In this document: piece by piece, positions 47,231 through 59,925 of the stretch
Layout of the letters: each line of letters starts with the position of its first letter
How positions within the stretch are numbered: the first letter of the stretch is position 1
Origin: Daucus carota subsp. sativus
Taxonomy: Eukaryota > Streptophyta > Magnoliopsida > Apiales > Apiaceae
Reading direction: 5' to 3'
NCBI RefSeq assembly: GCF_001625215.2
Contig: NC_030381.2
Location: 50,677,214 to 50,741,213, forward strand
DNA length: 64,000 nt
Notes under the pieces: model-generated
Seen by the model: only the letters and a program-made list of their open reading frames with translations
Databases searched by the model: none
What the model was told of the DNA's origin: nothing
Translations under genes and position numbers: made by a program

Positions 47231-50200
47231 TGTGACGACCCGGATTTTTCAAAATTTATTTTGTTAGTTTATTTGTGATTCTTCAGAAAAAGTGGAATAA
47301 AATTTAATATTTTATCCTAGTTTGATAAATTCTAAAAATATTTGTTTAAATTATTTTTCGGGTTCACTAGGGTATCGAAATTTTGTTGTCTGTTTTGAAT
47401 TAAATGGCATGTTAAATACGTGAATCACTTGTTATAAGATTTAACTGTTTATTTGGATGTAATTTATGCATGTGTATATGTTTGTTACTAATTATTGTTT
47501 TGTTTTAGAAATATTTATAATTTTCTTAAAAATAGATTTTTGAAAGATGAATTCCTAAAAATATGAAAGCGATTTCAAAAATTCTTTTAATTATTTGATA
47601 ACGATAATAACTATTTTTAGGAGTTTTTATAATATTAAAAATATCACCTTCATAAAGGTGTGACTTCTAAATATTTCCTGAATGCATTTAACTTCTAAAT
47701 TGCGTATAAATTTCAAAATTGCTCTGTAAATCTTGAAAGTTTTATTTTATTAGTTTTAAAATATTTCGGGATTTATAAAAATATTTCGGTAGTTGTCGGG
47801 AGAAATTTTACTACAAGTTATCTCCGTAAAATAGTTAAAGCTGGTATAAGATTAGTGATTAGCCAGCTCGTTAAGGACACGTGACAGCACAAGGCTCAGC
47901 CACGTGCCCCTATTTTCGCCACCGCAAACCCTCTTTTCTTTTCTTCTCCATACTTTTCTTTCACTCCATTTTTTTCATCAGTCTTGACTCTCTCCCTCAC
48001 CATTCTATCCCGTCTCTCCTCTCTCGATCACCCCTCCTTTCTTCTCTACTTTTCTGCTGTGTTACAAGCCACCGCGACGCCGCCCTCTGCCGCCGCGATT
48101 CTCCGGCTAGTGTTGTCGCGGTTTCAATCAAGCCGCCTGTGTATTTCCGGCGAGCTCTCCACCCCGCACCTCCAGTTCAATTAGTGGTATAAATTGTTTT
48201 ATTTCCTCTTTTCATTATAAAATCAGTTTATATATATGGGTGTATGTAATTGTGATGTGATTACTGGGTATACACCTTTTCTTCAATAAATCAGAGTATA
48301 TATGTGTGTATATGATCAGATTGCTAGTTGGGAGATTTGTTTGATATGAATATCAATTCGATATATAAATGAAGTATAAGAGTTGGTTGCTATGTGTTTT
48401 GAGTCTACAAATTAATGGGTGTTGATATTTGATTTGAGAATATGAGTTTTGGGTAATTTGTATTGCGATATGAAAAATTGATAATGCTAAAGCTTGGTTT
48501 TATCTAAATTCGGATAAACTAGTGATATTGGTTTATATTGTAAGTGTAAGTTGAGGTCTGAAATAATTGGATTGAGCTAACTTGAGTAATTGAAGTATAA
48601 CTTGCGAATTATTTAGTCAATTGATTGTTATGTTTAATTTCGCAGCAACACTGTCCTGTTTTCTAGCTCTGTTTTGGGACTGTTGAATTCGAGTGATATG
48701 CTCAATTTCTTTGTGATTATATGCTCCTTAGAGTCTAGTTTATGTGCGCGAAAGAATCGATTCGATTCGACTAGCGAGCTAGGAGAGATATGACCGTTTT
48801 AGTATGGTATGCGCTGAAAATTCTGGGCAGGTGTGTCCTGTTCCTAGCCCTGTTTTGCTACCTTTGACTCGGTATTTACTTCTGAAATTTTTACTGAAGA
48901 TATATGTTGGGGTCTGGAATGTGTCATTAAAATTCTATACAAACAGACCAATTTTTCTATTTATTAAAAATCTTAGCATCGGGCTGGTTTTGCAGGACAA
49001 TTTCTGGTGCCTGATTTGCAGGCCTGTTTTACAGCTTTAAACTTGGAGTTTCTTCCTGAAAAGTTTACTGTAGGTTGGAATAATGGTTGGGAGTGTCCCA
49101 TAAAAATTTCGTATTAAAACGATATATTTTCAATTTATTAAAAATTATAGAATGAAGGTTGTTTGAACTATTTGCTCTAGTTTTCTTTCTTTGTTAGTGC
49201 ATAATACGAGGTTCTACTTGATTAATTGCATATGATTGATTATTAAATTGATTGGCTCAGTTGACCTTGTATATGTTATTAAACGTATTTTGTGTATAGT
49301 GAATTAGCAAACATGCTAAAAGCTTTTCTTATGTGTTTTATCGCAAGTCAAGGGATCTTTTTATATTAATAATTCATGTGTTAGCAATAGTATTGGTTGG
49401 TTGTTGGTATTGCAAACAGGTGGATAAGCCTATAAACAAAGGAGATGCTGCCGAATTTTCGTTAGAAATTATATGTATTTAATGGCTATAAAAAGAGTTG
49501 TTTGTACAACTATGTGCTATGTGTTTATCTGATTATGTGGTATGCATATGCGAAGGGTAGATATATATAGGTCTTAATGTTTTTCAGGGTTAGTTAATCC
49601 GTCTAATTCGACGATTGAAATACTATTTTACTATCGTATAGAATTGAAGACATTGACCGAGGCATTGATCGAGAATCGATTGCAATGGGTATTCAGAAAT
49701 AGCCAAGTAGTGTTGCAAGTTGAAGTAGAGCGAAGATTTGTTATAGATAAAAGCTTGTCAGAAGTTGACAAAAAGGAATGATATGGCGGTATATAGTATT
49801 ATTAGAAATCTGAGCTAGACACTGGAGTTAAGGCAAGTACTCTAACCCTTCACTTATTGTTCAAGTGAGATATTTGATTCAATCATGATATCGATAGATT
49901 GATTACTCTCAAGATTTATTGCAAGTACTTCTACCTTTCTCTTGCAAATTGGAAGCAAGTGAACTTTTCTTAAACTTTTGATTCTTGCAAATGCATGACT
50001 TAAGTACGATTTTGATTTGAAAGGTTGACATACCAAATTGGTACACATGGTTTCAAAATATTTATAAATAATTTTCATAACTCGGTTTAATTCCTCTGAT
50101 CGTAAGGCTTATCTGTTATAAGTATACATCTGATGGAATAAACCTTTTTCTTGAAAATGTAAAGCTGGGAAAACACTCGAACTTTGTGAGACATTTGGTA

Positions 50201-51199
50201 CGGTTAATAAGTGGCTGAGGCGCCAGTCCCAAGTTTTAACAGATCTGGCTATATATGTGTGAATCCATGGATATTATTTTTTTCAACATTATCTAATGTG
50301 TTTAGGTATTGTTGGGGCCTGTGAAGGACTGATCATCTTTCACAGACCATTGCGTCTTATCTAAATCCAATATGTAAACAGGTTCGAGAATTTGATGTTA
50401 AAGGAAGGGGGACTTCCTATTTGAATTGAAAAGCTTTTAAAGGAAGGGTTATTTCCAAATTAATTTGAAAAGCTTTTGATTTAGAAGCGGAGGCTTCAAC
50501 TTGATTTAAAAAGCAAATAATTGTTGATTTTTAAACTGTTTTCGAACCGTTACGTTTTACTATGCTGCTTCTCCACTTGTTTTACTATACAGCTTTACAT
50601 ACTGATTTGTTTACAGTACATTTTTTTACTGTTTACCATGCATTTGATTACTTTATCACTTGCTGAGCATTTTTGGCTCATTCTTGCTTTTCAACCCTAA
50701 CCTTTCAGCCAAGGACAAAGATGTTTCACCCGATTAGGCTGCGTGTGCGTGTAAGAGTAATGATAGGCAAGGATTGCAAGTGGTTGAGTTTCAGGCATAT
50801 GGTCAGGTAGAGTATCCAGAAAGATGTCATTAAGACTAGTTGCAGTTGCAGTTGTGCAATTTAATTCAGTTGGGAATTAGATTTGTTTATTTGGTTATCA
50901 ACTACTCTTCATATCGAGGTTTAGTTGATAATTTAGTTGAAGTTGTATAAAATTTGTAGTTTTGTTTTCTGATTTCAATACTATAGCCTGTATCGATCCT
51001 GTTTTCAGGGGGTGAAATTGATTTGTAATTTAAATCATTTTTAAAATATCCAAGTTTTAAAATATTTGTTTTTACTTTCTTTCAAAAATACCGGTTTTTA
51101 ATTGTTTTTCTTTTAGTGGCTCAAAAATACAGGTTTTAAATTATTTTTTTATTTACACGTGGCACCAGATCCAGACCCCCGGATCTGTGGGATGTCACA
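47231..51199 (+). repeat. Left LTR, 3,969 bp
   Basis: Begins TGTGACGACCCGGATTTTTC and ends CCGGATCTGTGGGATGTCAC plus A. It contains CACGTG boxes near 47878 and 47900, a GC-rich block at 48075-48180 and a diverged internal tandem repeat near 48828-49150. Open frames inside it (for example 47881-48192) recur in the right LTR and are not host genes. Confidence 0.95.
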
Positions 51200-51201
51200 G
51201 T

Positions 51202-51213
51202 TGGTATCAGAGC
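51202..51213 (+). other. Primer binding site, initiator tRNA-Met
   Basis: TGGTATCAGAGC starts 2 nt after the left LTR and is complementary to the 3' end of plant initiator tRNA-Met, the usual retroelement primer. Confidence 0.9.
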
Positions 51214-52887
51214 TGCAGGTTATAAGTCATTGAAATCAGAATATAGGTGGTAATATCAGGTTTAATAAAAAGGTGCGTTAAGTGTAACCTCACATAGAGG
51301 TAGTCTACAACTATTTGGAATAGTGTGTGTCAATAGAACCAAGATTCACATATAGTATTGACCTTGAGTATATCATAGTGTGTATAATAGGTTTTCTGTT
51401 CCAGAACTAGCAAGTTTATATCTCAAGGAAGAAAGAACAGGCCTCCACCAGTTTTTATTATATTGAGTATTTAGTACTAATACTAGCAACCAAATAGATT
51501 CACTTGTTGAGTCTAGAACGCCACTAATTATTTCATAGTCCTTGTCACCAAGATAGAGATAAATTAAAAGGGTTACTATGAGTTGTTATATTGTGGATTA
51601 AAATTTCTTAACACCAGTTTAATTGAGTTTCAAACTCATAGTAGGTGGATAAGATTTTTGTCAGTGTTTAGCTTGTTAGTCGATTTAGAGTCAAAACTAT
51701 TTGAAGGGTGAAAGATAGACCTATTAGTTGAGCTTTAAAATTGGAATCAGTTGAGGTCGGACCAGTAGAAGCATTCCCATAGTCTAGAGCATCTTTTGAA
51801 GTATTTGTCAAGTTTTGAGAACTATTTGAAAGGTCACCTTTTGTTTCATGTCAGTGATATATAGAGTTGGTCAAAGAATATAGGTGTTACCAGGTCCGAG
51901 TTTCAAGCTTTGTATATAGTTAAGTAGTGAGCGTTGGAGCTACGTAGAGTTCGTATTAGATTACTCGATCTAGTACCTATGAGTGAGTTAAGATGTCAAC
52001 GCTCTATGGTGATGACTGCATAAAGCTGGAAAAGATTTCTGATTGACAACTATATCGATAACGGGATCTTCAGAGGCTATTACAAGTCAACGATAATATA
52101 TGCAAGTGATCACTAGAACGTCGAGAAGAATCATTACAATCCAAAACGAGTCATCAAATGAATCGTTCAAGAGGACATCCATGAAAATCCTGGCAATACC
52201 TTCCTCATATTCGATAATATTGATTTCTTTCCTCATCATTGATTTGTTCTGACATCACTTTCATAAAGACATTTGATGAAGAATATATCTTTCTGTCTCA
52301 CTTGAGTTCTCGAATGATACTTGTGCTTACTGTAACACCTTTGGAATCTATTCAATTTTGATAATTTCAAACCCTTTCATATTCTTTATTCTAACCGAGG
52401 TGAACAACCCTACTTACAGGGGACACAAGGACTATCTGTCTGTGTGATAGAAGTTGGATGGGACGCCATCCCTTGTGTGTGTTGTATATACAAGAAGGTT
52501 AACTACCTTTAGTAGTGTCTTAATCTAGACACACAACACTGAGTTCTTTAGATCATATTGATCTCTCAGTTATCTCTCATTTCAAATGAGATTTATTTAA
52601 CATTCTTATAATCATATGACCACAATCACGTGACATTTGCTTCGATATATGAAATCTGTCATACTTTTAAATCTTCATGATTCTTGTTATCTCTAATAGT
52701 TTGGAGGTATGCCAACCAAGTTGCTAACATAAATTAAGACTTTGTAGTATAAAGCACCAGGGATGAAAACGGATGACAATGCGGGTCAATCAACAAAAAT
52801 TTTATATAGGAAAGAAAGAGTATTATGGATTACAGAGATCGTGCGCTCTAGTTTGCTTTTCGTTGATTCCGAGGACGGAATCCTTTT
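51214..52887 (+). other. Body of the LTR element, no recognisable coding domains
   Basis: About 1.7 kb with no retroviral-type protein domain in any frame and no long reading frame. Nothing host-derived was recognised either. Confidence 0.6.
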
Positions 52888-52899
52888 AAGGGTGGGAGA
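52888..52899 (+). other. Polypurine tract
   Basis: AAGGGTGGGAGA directly upstream of the right LTR, the expected plus-strand priming site. Confidence 0.8.
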
Positions 52900-52900
52900 T

Positions 52901-55900
52901 TGTGACGACCCGGATTTTTCAAAATTTATTTTGTTAGTTTATTTGTGATTCTTCAGAAAAAGTGGAATAAAATTTAATATTTTATCCTAGTTTGATAAAT
53001 TCTAAAAATATTTGTTTAAATTATTTTTCGGGTTCACTAGGGTATCGAAATTTTGTTGTCTGTTTTGAATTAAATGGCATGTTAAATACGTGAATCACTT
53101 GTTATAAGATTTAACTGTTTATTTGGATGTAATTTATGCATGTGTATATGTTTGTTACTAATTATTGTTTTGTTTTAGAAATATTTATAATTTTCTTAAA
53201 AATAGATTTTTGAAAGATGAATTCCTAAAAATATGAAAGCGATTTCAAAAATTCTTTTAATTATTTGATAACGATAATAACTATTTTTAGGAGTTTTTAT
53301 AATATTAAAAATATCACCTTCATAAAGGTGTGACTTCTAAATATTTCCTGAATGCATTTAACTTCTAAATTGCGTATAAATTTCAAAATTGCTCTGTAAA
53401 TCTTGAAAGTTTTATTTTATTAGTTTTAAAATATTTCGGGATTTATAAAAATATTTCGGTAGTTGTCGGGAGAAATTTTACTACAAGTTATCTCCGTAAA
53501 ATAGTTAAAGCTGGTATAAGATTAGTGATTAGCCAGCTCGTTAAGGACACGTGACAGCACAAGGCTCAGCCACGTGCCCCTATTTTCGCCACCGCAAACC
53601 CTCTTTTCTTTTCTTCTCCATACTTTTCTTTCACTCCATTTTTTTCATCAGTCTTGACTCTCTCCCTCACCATTCTATCCCGTCTCTCCTCTCTCGATCA
53701 CCCCTCCTTTCTTCTCTACTTTTCTGCTGTGTTACAAGCCACCGCGACGCCGCCCTCTGCCGCCGCGATTCTCCGGCTAGTGTTGTCGCGGTTTCAATCA
53801 AGCCGCCTGTGTATTTCCGGCGAGCTCTCCACCCCGCACCTCCAGTTCAATTAGTGGTATAAATTGTTTTATTTCCTCTTTTCATTATAAAATCAGTTTA
53901 TATATATGGGTGTATGTAATTGTGATGTGATTACTGGGTATACACCTTTTCTTCAATAAATCAGAGTATATATGTGTGTATATGATCAGATTGCTAGTTG
54001 GGAGATTTGTTTGATATGAATATCAATTCGATATATAAATGAAGTATAAGAGTTGGTTGCTATGTGTTTTGAGTCTACAAATTAATGGGTGTTGATATTT
54101 GATTTGAGAATATGAGTTTTGGGTAATTTGTATTGCGATATGAAAAATTGATAATGCTAAAGCTTGGTTTTATCTAAATTCGGATAAACTAGTGATATTG
54201 GTTTATATTGTAAGTGTAAGTTGAGGTCTGAAATAATTGGATTGAGCTAACTTGAGTAATTGAAGTATAACTTGCGAATTATTTAGTCAATTGATTGTTA
54301 TGTTTAATTTCGCAGCAACACTGTCCTGTTTTCTAGCTCTGTTTTGGGACTGTTGAATTCGAGTGATATGCTCAATTTCTTTGTGATTATATGCTCCTTA
54401 GAGTCTAGTTTATGTGCGCGAAAGAATCGATTCGATTCGACTAGCGAGCTAGGAGAGATATGACCGTTTTAGTATGGTATGCGCTGAAAATTCTGGGCAG
54501 GTGTGTCCTGTTCCTAGCCCTGTTTTGCTACCTTTGACTCGGTATTTACTTCTGAAATTTTTACTGAAGATATATGTTGGGGTCTGGAATGTGTCATTAA
54601 AATTCTATACAAACAGACCAATTTTTCTATTTATTAAAAATCTTAGCATCGGGCTGGTTTTGCAGGACAATTTCTGGTGCCTGATTTGCAGGCCTGTTTT
54701 ACAGCTTTAAACTTGGAGTTTCTTCCTGAAAAGTTTACTGTAGGTTGGAATAATGGTTGGGAGTGTCCCATAAAAATTTCGTATTAAAACGATATATTTT
54801 CAATTTATTAAAAATTATAGAATGAAGGTTGTTTGAACTATTTGCTCTAGTTTTCTTTCTTTGTTAGTGCATAATACGAGGTTCTACTTGATTAATTGCA
54901 TATGATTGATTATTAAATTGATTGGCTCAGTTGACCTTGTATATGTTATTAAACGTATTTTGTGTATAGTGAATTAGCAAACATGCTAAAAGCTTTTCTT
55001 ATGTGTTTTATCGCAAGTCAAGGGATCTTTTTATATTAATAATTCATGTGTTAGCAATAGTATTGGTTGGTTGTTGGTATTGCAAACAGGTGGATAAGCC
55101 TATAAACAAAGGAGATGCTGCCGAATTTTCGTTAGAAATTATATGTATTTAATGGCTATAAAAAGAGTTGTTTGTACAACTATGTGCTATGTGTTTATCT
55201 GATTATGTGGTATGCATATGCGAAGGGTAGATATATATAGGTCTTAATGTTTTTCAGGGTTAGTTAATCCGTCTAATTCGACGATTGAAATACTATTTTA
55301 CTATCGTATAGAATTGAAGACATTGACCGAGGCATTGATCGAGAATCGATTGCAATGGGTATTCAGAAATAGCCAAGTAGTGTTGCAAGTTGAAGTAGAG
55401 CGAAGATTTGTTATAGATAAAAGCTTGTCAGAAGTTGACAAAAAGGAATGATATGGCGGTATATAGTATTATTAGAAATCTGAGCTAGACACTGGAGTTA
55501 AGGCAAGTACTCTAACCCTTCACTTATTGTTCAAGTGAGATATTTGATTCAATCATGATATCGATAGATTGATTACTCTCAAGATTTATTGCAAGTACTT
55601 CTACCTTTCTCTTGCAAATTGGAAGCAAGTGAACTTTTCTTAAACTTTTGATTCTTGCAAATGCATGACTTAAGTACGATTTTGATTTGAAAGGTTGACA
55701 TACCAAATTGGTACACATGGTTTCAAAATATTTATAAATAATTTTCATAACTCGGTTTAATTCCTCTGATCGTAAGGCTTATCTGTTATAAGTATACATC
55801 TGATGGAATAAACCTTTTTCTTGAAAATGTAAAGCTGGGAAAACACTCGAACTTTGTGAGACATTTGGTACGGTTAATAAGTGGCTGAGGCGCCAGTCCC

Positions 55901-56869
55901 AAGTTTTAACAGATCTGGCTATATATGTGTGAATCCATGGATATTATTTTTTTCAACATTATCTAATGTGTTTAGGTATTGTTGGGGCCTGTGAAGGACT
56001 GATCATCTTTCACAGACCATTGCGTCTTATCTAAATCCAATATGTAAACAGGTTCGAGAATTTGATGTTAAAGGAAGGGGGACTTCCTATTTGAATTGAA
56101 AAGCTTTTAAAGGAAGGGTTATTTCCAAATTAATTTGAAAAGCTTTTGATTTAGAAGCGGAGGCTTCAACTTGATTTAAAAAGCAAATAATTGTTGATTT
56201 TTAAACTGTTTTCGAACCGTTACGTTTTACTATGCTGCTTCTCCACTTGTTTTACTATACAGCTTTACATACTGATTTGTTTACAGTACATTTTTTTACT
56301 GTTTACCATGCATTTGATTACTTTATCACTTGCTGAGCATTTTTGGCTCATTCTTGCTTTTCAACCCTAACCTTTCAGCCAAGGACAAAGATGTTTCACC
56401 CGATTAGGCTGCGTGTGCGTGTAAGAGTAATGATAGGCAAGGATTGCAAGTGGTTGAGTTTCAGGCATATGGTCAGGTAGAGTATCCAGAAAGATGTCAT
56501 TAAGACTAGTTGCAGTTGCAGTTGTGCAATTTAATTCAGTTGGGAATTAGATTTGTTTATTTGGTTATCAACTACTCTTCATATCGAGGTTTAGTTGATA
56601 ATTTAGTTGAAGTTGTATAAAATTTGTAGTTTTGTTTTCTGATTTCAATACTATAGCCTGTATCGATCCTGTTTTCAGGGGGTGAAATTGATTTGTAATT
56701 TAAATCATTTTTAAAATATCCAAGTTTTAAAATATTTGTTTTTACTTTCTTTCAAAAATACCGGTTTTTAATTGTTTTTCTTTTAGTGGCTCAAAAATAC
56801 AGGTTTTAAATTATTTTTTTATTTACACGTGGCACCAGATCCAGACCCCCGGATCTGTGGGATGTCACA
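52901..56869 (+). repeat. Right LTR, 3,969 bp
   Basis: Same length and, as far as I can compare by eye, same sequence as the left LTR, at a constant offset of 5,670 bp. Confidence 0.95.
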
Positions 56870-57041
56870 TTTTAAGTTTTTTGAAATCCCACCAAAATCA
56901 ATGGGATTTTGAAGTATTGTACCTAAATCCTATCAACTCTGCGACATTTTATCAAGAATCCGCACAAAATCAAAATCCCACACAATCCATTAAAATCTAT
57001 AGACTAAAAACAATCCATTAAAATCCCAATCGAATACACCC

Positions 57042-57481
57042 GTAAGCTAATCTGTCCGATCGGCCCATCAAAATCAATACCTGTCCTGGGTTTTGAATAA
57101 AAAGTTCGGTCCTCTAAACCCAGGTCAAAACCGGCCCGATGCCTTTTGTGCATCTTCACCTCTGGTCCTGTAAACCAAAAGGTACCATCAAAGACTGAAG
57201 TGAATTAGTAGTATATATTAGTTCCATGAATGCCTCAGACTCGAGCTTGTTTTTATACAGATTAAAGAATGGTAGATAAGCCAAACCATCTGTTGCATTT
57301 TATTAAATATGTAATCACATTTATAAAATTGACCCAAGTCCAGTTAGTGATTTTACAAAAAAATTGTACAGTAATTGTTAGTGGACTATGCTTGACATGC
57401 TGTTGCCCTTGTGAATTGATTTTGACTTGTGGGGATGGTTCTTTGCTGTAAATTGCTTATTTAAATTCTTTCTCTTAACAG
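57042..57481. other. Right flank of the insertion nest
   Basis: Includes sequence up to about 57165 ending TTTTGTGCATCTTCACCTCT, which may be the right end of an outer inverted-repeat element whose left end is GAGATGCACAAAAAC near 46350. The rest is unremarkable. Confidence 0.35.
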
Positions 57482-57662
57482 GGGAAAACCCCTGCAGCTT
57501 GAATTGTACATGAAGCCAGTTCCAAAATCTGCAAGGATCAACTATTCTACTCCAGCAAAGAGGCATCAACAATTTGTCAGTGCAACTACTTTGCAGGCTG
57601 CAGCATGGGTCTCTCCTAAATCGCGACTGAGCACGGATATTTCCTATATTGTGCTAATCCAG
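57482..57662 (+). other. Orphan exon-like open block, protein not recognised
   Basis: A CAG acceptor preceded by a T-rich tract opens a clean 60-codon frame reading GKPLQLELYMKPVPKSARIN, then STPAKRHQQFVSATT and AAWVSPKSRLS, ending IVLIQ before a GT (CAG|GTCCTG). The composition is protein-like, unlike nearby AT-driven frames. I found no partner exon on either side: upstream lies the insertion nest, downstream no matching acceptor with coding. It may be a real exon of a gene I cannot assemble, a fragment left after rearrangement, or chance. Confidence 0.35.
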
Positions 57663-59925
57663 GTCCTGTAAAATCCTGATCATTACTACCATATTGCAAT
57701 GCTGATGCACAAGTACTTGCTGGTGTGGCCACGGCCATATATGTATGTTCAATAACAATGATAGTATCTTGTACTCGGACCCATGACTCGTATTTTCTTA
57801 GCCATAGAAGGAGGTTTCACATGTTAGTGAGACTCTACTAACATATAATTGAGATAAAAGCAAGTCAAGAATTTGCTGCGGAACTTGGACAAAACAGCCT
57901 GAATGGACATCTAAAATGGATCATTGCGCATAGACGGTAGGTGAAGTCTGAGCTCTCCCATGGTTCCCTCATCTGGGGTTTCCAGCTGACTGCAAAATTG
58001 TTCAGTCAAATACTTGTTTTTAGACTTTATATTATTAGTTGCTCCATCTCTATCAACATGACCACTCACCTACCATTTTGAATCTCAACATCATATTCCA
58101 AGGAACTAAGCCGTGATAATTCACATAATTTAGTGAAATAATTCACCCTATTATATCTCAAATTCTTTCCCTTAAAGGAATCAAATGTTGAACTCTTTGA
58201 GTGACATCTCTATAAGGTATATTCTGCCGCAAGAGTGCAACTAATACAGACATCTTTTGATTATATATAAAGCCAAAGCCGCCCCCTACTCTAAATATAT
58301 ATCATATTCATGCAACTAATTTGTAAAATTCTCCATGGTACTCACATTTAAATCTACTGAATATAAATTTTACTTTTCTCATGTCATTGTTTCATTGATT
58401 ATTAAAGCTATACTTCTGAGGTTTGGTGCTGTAGATTTTGTTTTATAAGTCGACCCCTCTTGCTGTCATGGTGGGAAATGTGTCTAGGCCAGCTTTTGTG
58501 TATAATAGAGAGGCAGGCTTCATGTGTCTTCTTCCCTGTTGACTTTAGAACCCATTCACAAGCACCGCCATCTGTGTAATGTATGCAAAGCCACATTCAT
58601 TTTATTATATTTGTTTGTAAAGGTCATCTTTGCTAAATATGACTATTATTGGACCCTCATGTCGTGCATTCTTTCAATTTTTCACATAGCCCGAGCGCCA
58701 TGTTAATCATTATTATATATATATATATATATATTCTACGGGTCTTTAGACTAGCCTAACTCCACAATAGTATGATATTTGTCCGTTTTGGATCTCATCC
58801 ATACACACAGTTTGGTTTTGAGAATCTCCTAAAAAGCCTCATTTCTCTCTGACGATCAATGTAGGACAACTCCTGACAATATGTAATTTAGCTGGTTTAA
58901 TAATTTTATAAACATGCACCATTTCTACCAAGTTAAGCCTCTCTCAGTTACTTTGCTCCAGGCCTTCAGTAGTTGAGCCTCCGCCGGTTCACTGTAATGG
59001 TTGACTTGATTAAATAATCGAATCATGCATTTTAAACAAAATAAATGCAAGTAGGTCAGTTTCTTCTGCAGGCTCCAACTAGTTAGTAGCTACCTCTGTC
59101 CTAAGTGTAAAAGATCCTCGTTACATGTTTGTGGACTAAGCATATGTCTCTTCTCTGTACACTTCTCGTTGGTCGGGTTCCAAGATGAATGACCTGTACA
59201 AATTCTAGGTGATTTAGATCATTCAATTTATTGCAGAATGTTATAGTAAGATTTCTTTAATTAAGAAGTTCACAAAATAAAAGACATGTATATGACTGTA
59301 TCTTATTTTAATTCTAAGCTAAGTGACATTTCTTTTACTTGACAACAACTAAATGTTGGTGTGGTAGATTTGTGCTATAATACATATTGGACCGGGTTCG
59401 AGTTTGTTAAGTAAACCGAGATTTCTTTTAAACCGAGACTTCTTCTAAATCGAGATCTGATATCATGTTAAGTAACCACCTCATCTAAACTCTTAAGTTG
59501 TCAGAGAAAGGCCACAACATGATCTTTTTTTTTTTTTGCCGGAGCCACAACATGATCTTAATAATGCTACAAGCAACAGAGTTATACACAGGTTACTTAG
59601 CAAAATAATTAAATTCTGGTAATAATCTGTTTTCTTTTATTGTATACTAAAATGTATTATTTGCACCATACTAAAATGGTATTATTTGCTCAAATGATGC
59701 TTCATATATAGCTTGTCCAGCTCAGAGCCTGCAATTTAATTTTTAATGCCATTATTTTCAACAACTTGAAGTAGTGCACATGCACTGCTGATGGCCTCTT
59801 CAATAATCTTTCCCACACCATCCAATTCTTTTACTTCTCTATAAATACCAATAGTATTACTTCTCATAGGAGTATCTCACTAATTTCACCAGTGCCACTT
59901 GGTTCTTGATTCTGTCAAAGAAACC
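57663..59925. other. Intergenic DNA before the small basic protein gene
   Basis: Moderately AT-rich with an (AT)n run at about 58714-58734. No gene or terminal repeats recognised; short frames are featureless. The final 90 bp is the promoter and leader of the next gene. Confidence 0.45.
59840..59847 (+). promoter_or_regulatory. TATA box candidate for the small basic protein gene
   Basis: TATAAATA 79 bp upstream of the ATG at 59926, in a CTTCTC context typical of plant core promoters. Confidence 0.55.

Larger units (their letters stand above)
47231..56869 (+). mobile_element. Young non-autonomous LTR retrotransposon, long-LTR/short-body (LARD-like)
   Basis: Two LTRs of equal length (3,969 bp) flank a 1,701-bp body. 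LTR ends are TGTGACGACCCGG and GGGATGTCACA, forming the TG...CA boundary with a short inverted repeat. A 5-bp target duplication TTTTA lies at 47226-47230 and 56870-56874. A primer binding site for initiator tRNA-Met and a polypurine tract are present. The body shows no gag, protease, reverse transcriptase or integrase, so the element would depend on proteins from relatives. Every feature in the LTRs recurs at a constant 5,670-bp offset, and the copies look identical by eye, so the insertion is very recent. TGTGACGACCC-type ends with this primer site are seen in Ty3/Gypsy elements of plants; the lineage is an inference. Confidence 0.92.
46941..57041. mobile_element. GGGTGTA...TACACCC inverted-repeat element, split by the LTR insertion
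   Basis: Left end GGGTGTAGTGGATTGGGATT and right end AATCCCAATCGAATACACCC are inverted. The left half (46941-47230) holds about three copies of a roughly 42-bp unit containing GGTATTCAATTG and GATTTTAAATTATGC. The right half is 56870-57041. With the LTR element removed this is about 460 bp, the size of a MITE. Superfamily not assigned. Confidence 0.6.

Noticed and set aside
47881-48192. 103-codon frame repeated at 53551-53862, together with the 66-, 78- and 74-codon frames that also occur twice
   Set aside because: They lie inside the LTRs and recur only because the LTR is duplicated. Composition follows the GC-rich or AT-rich local sequence and no domain is present.
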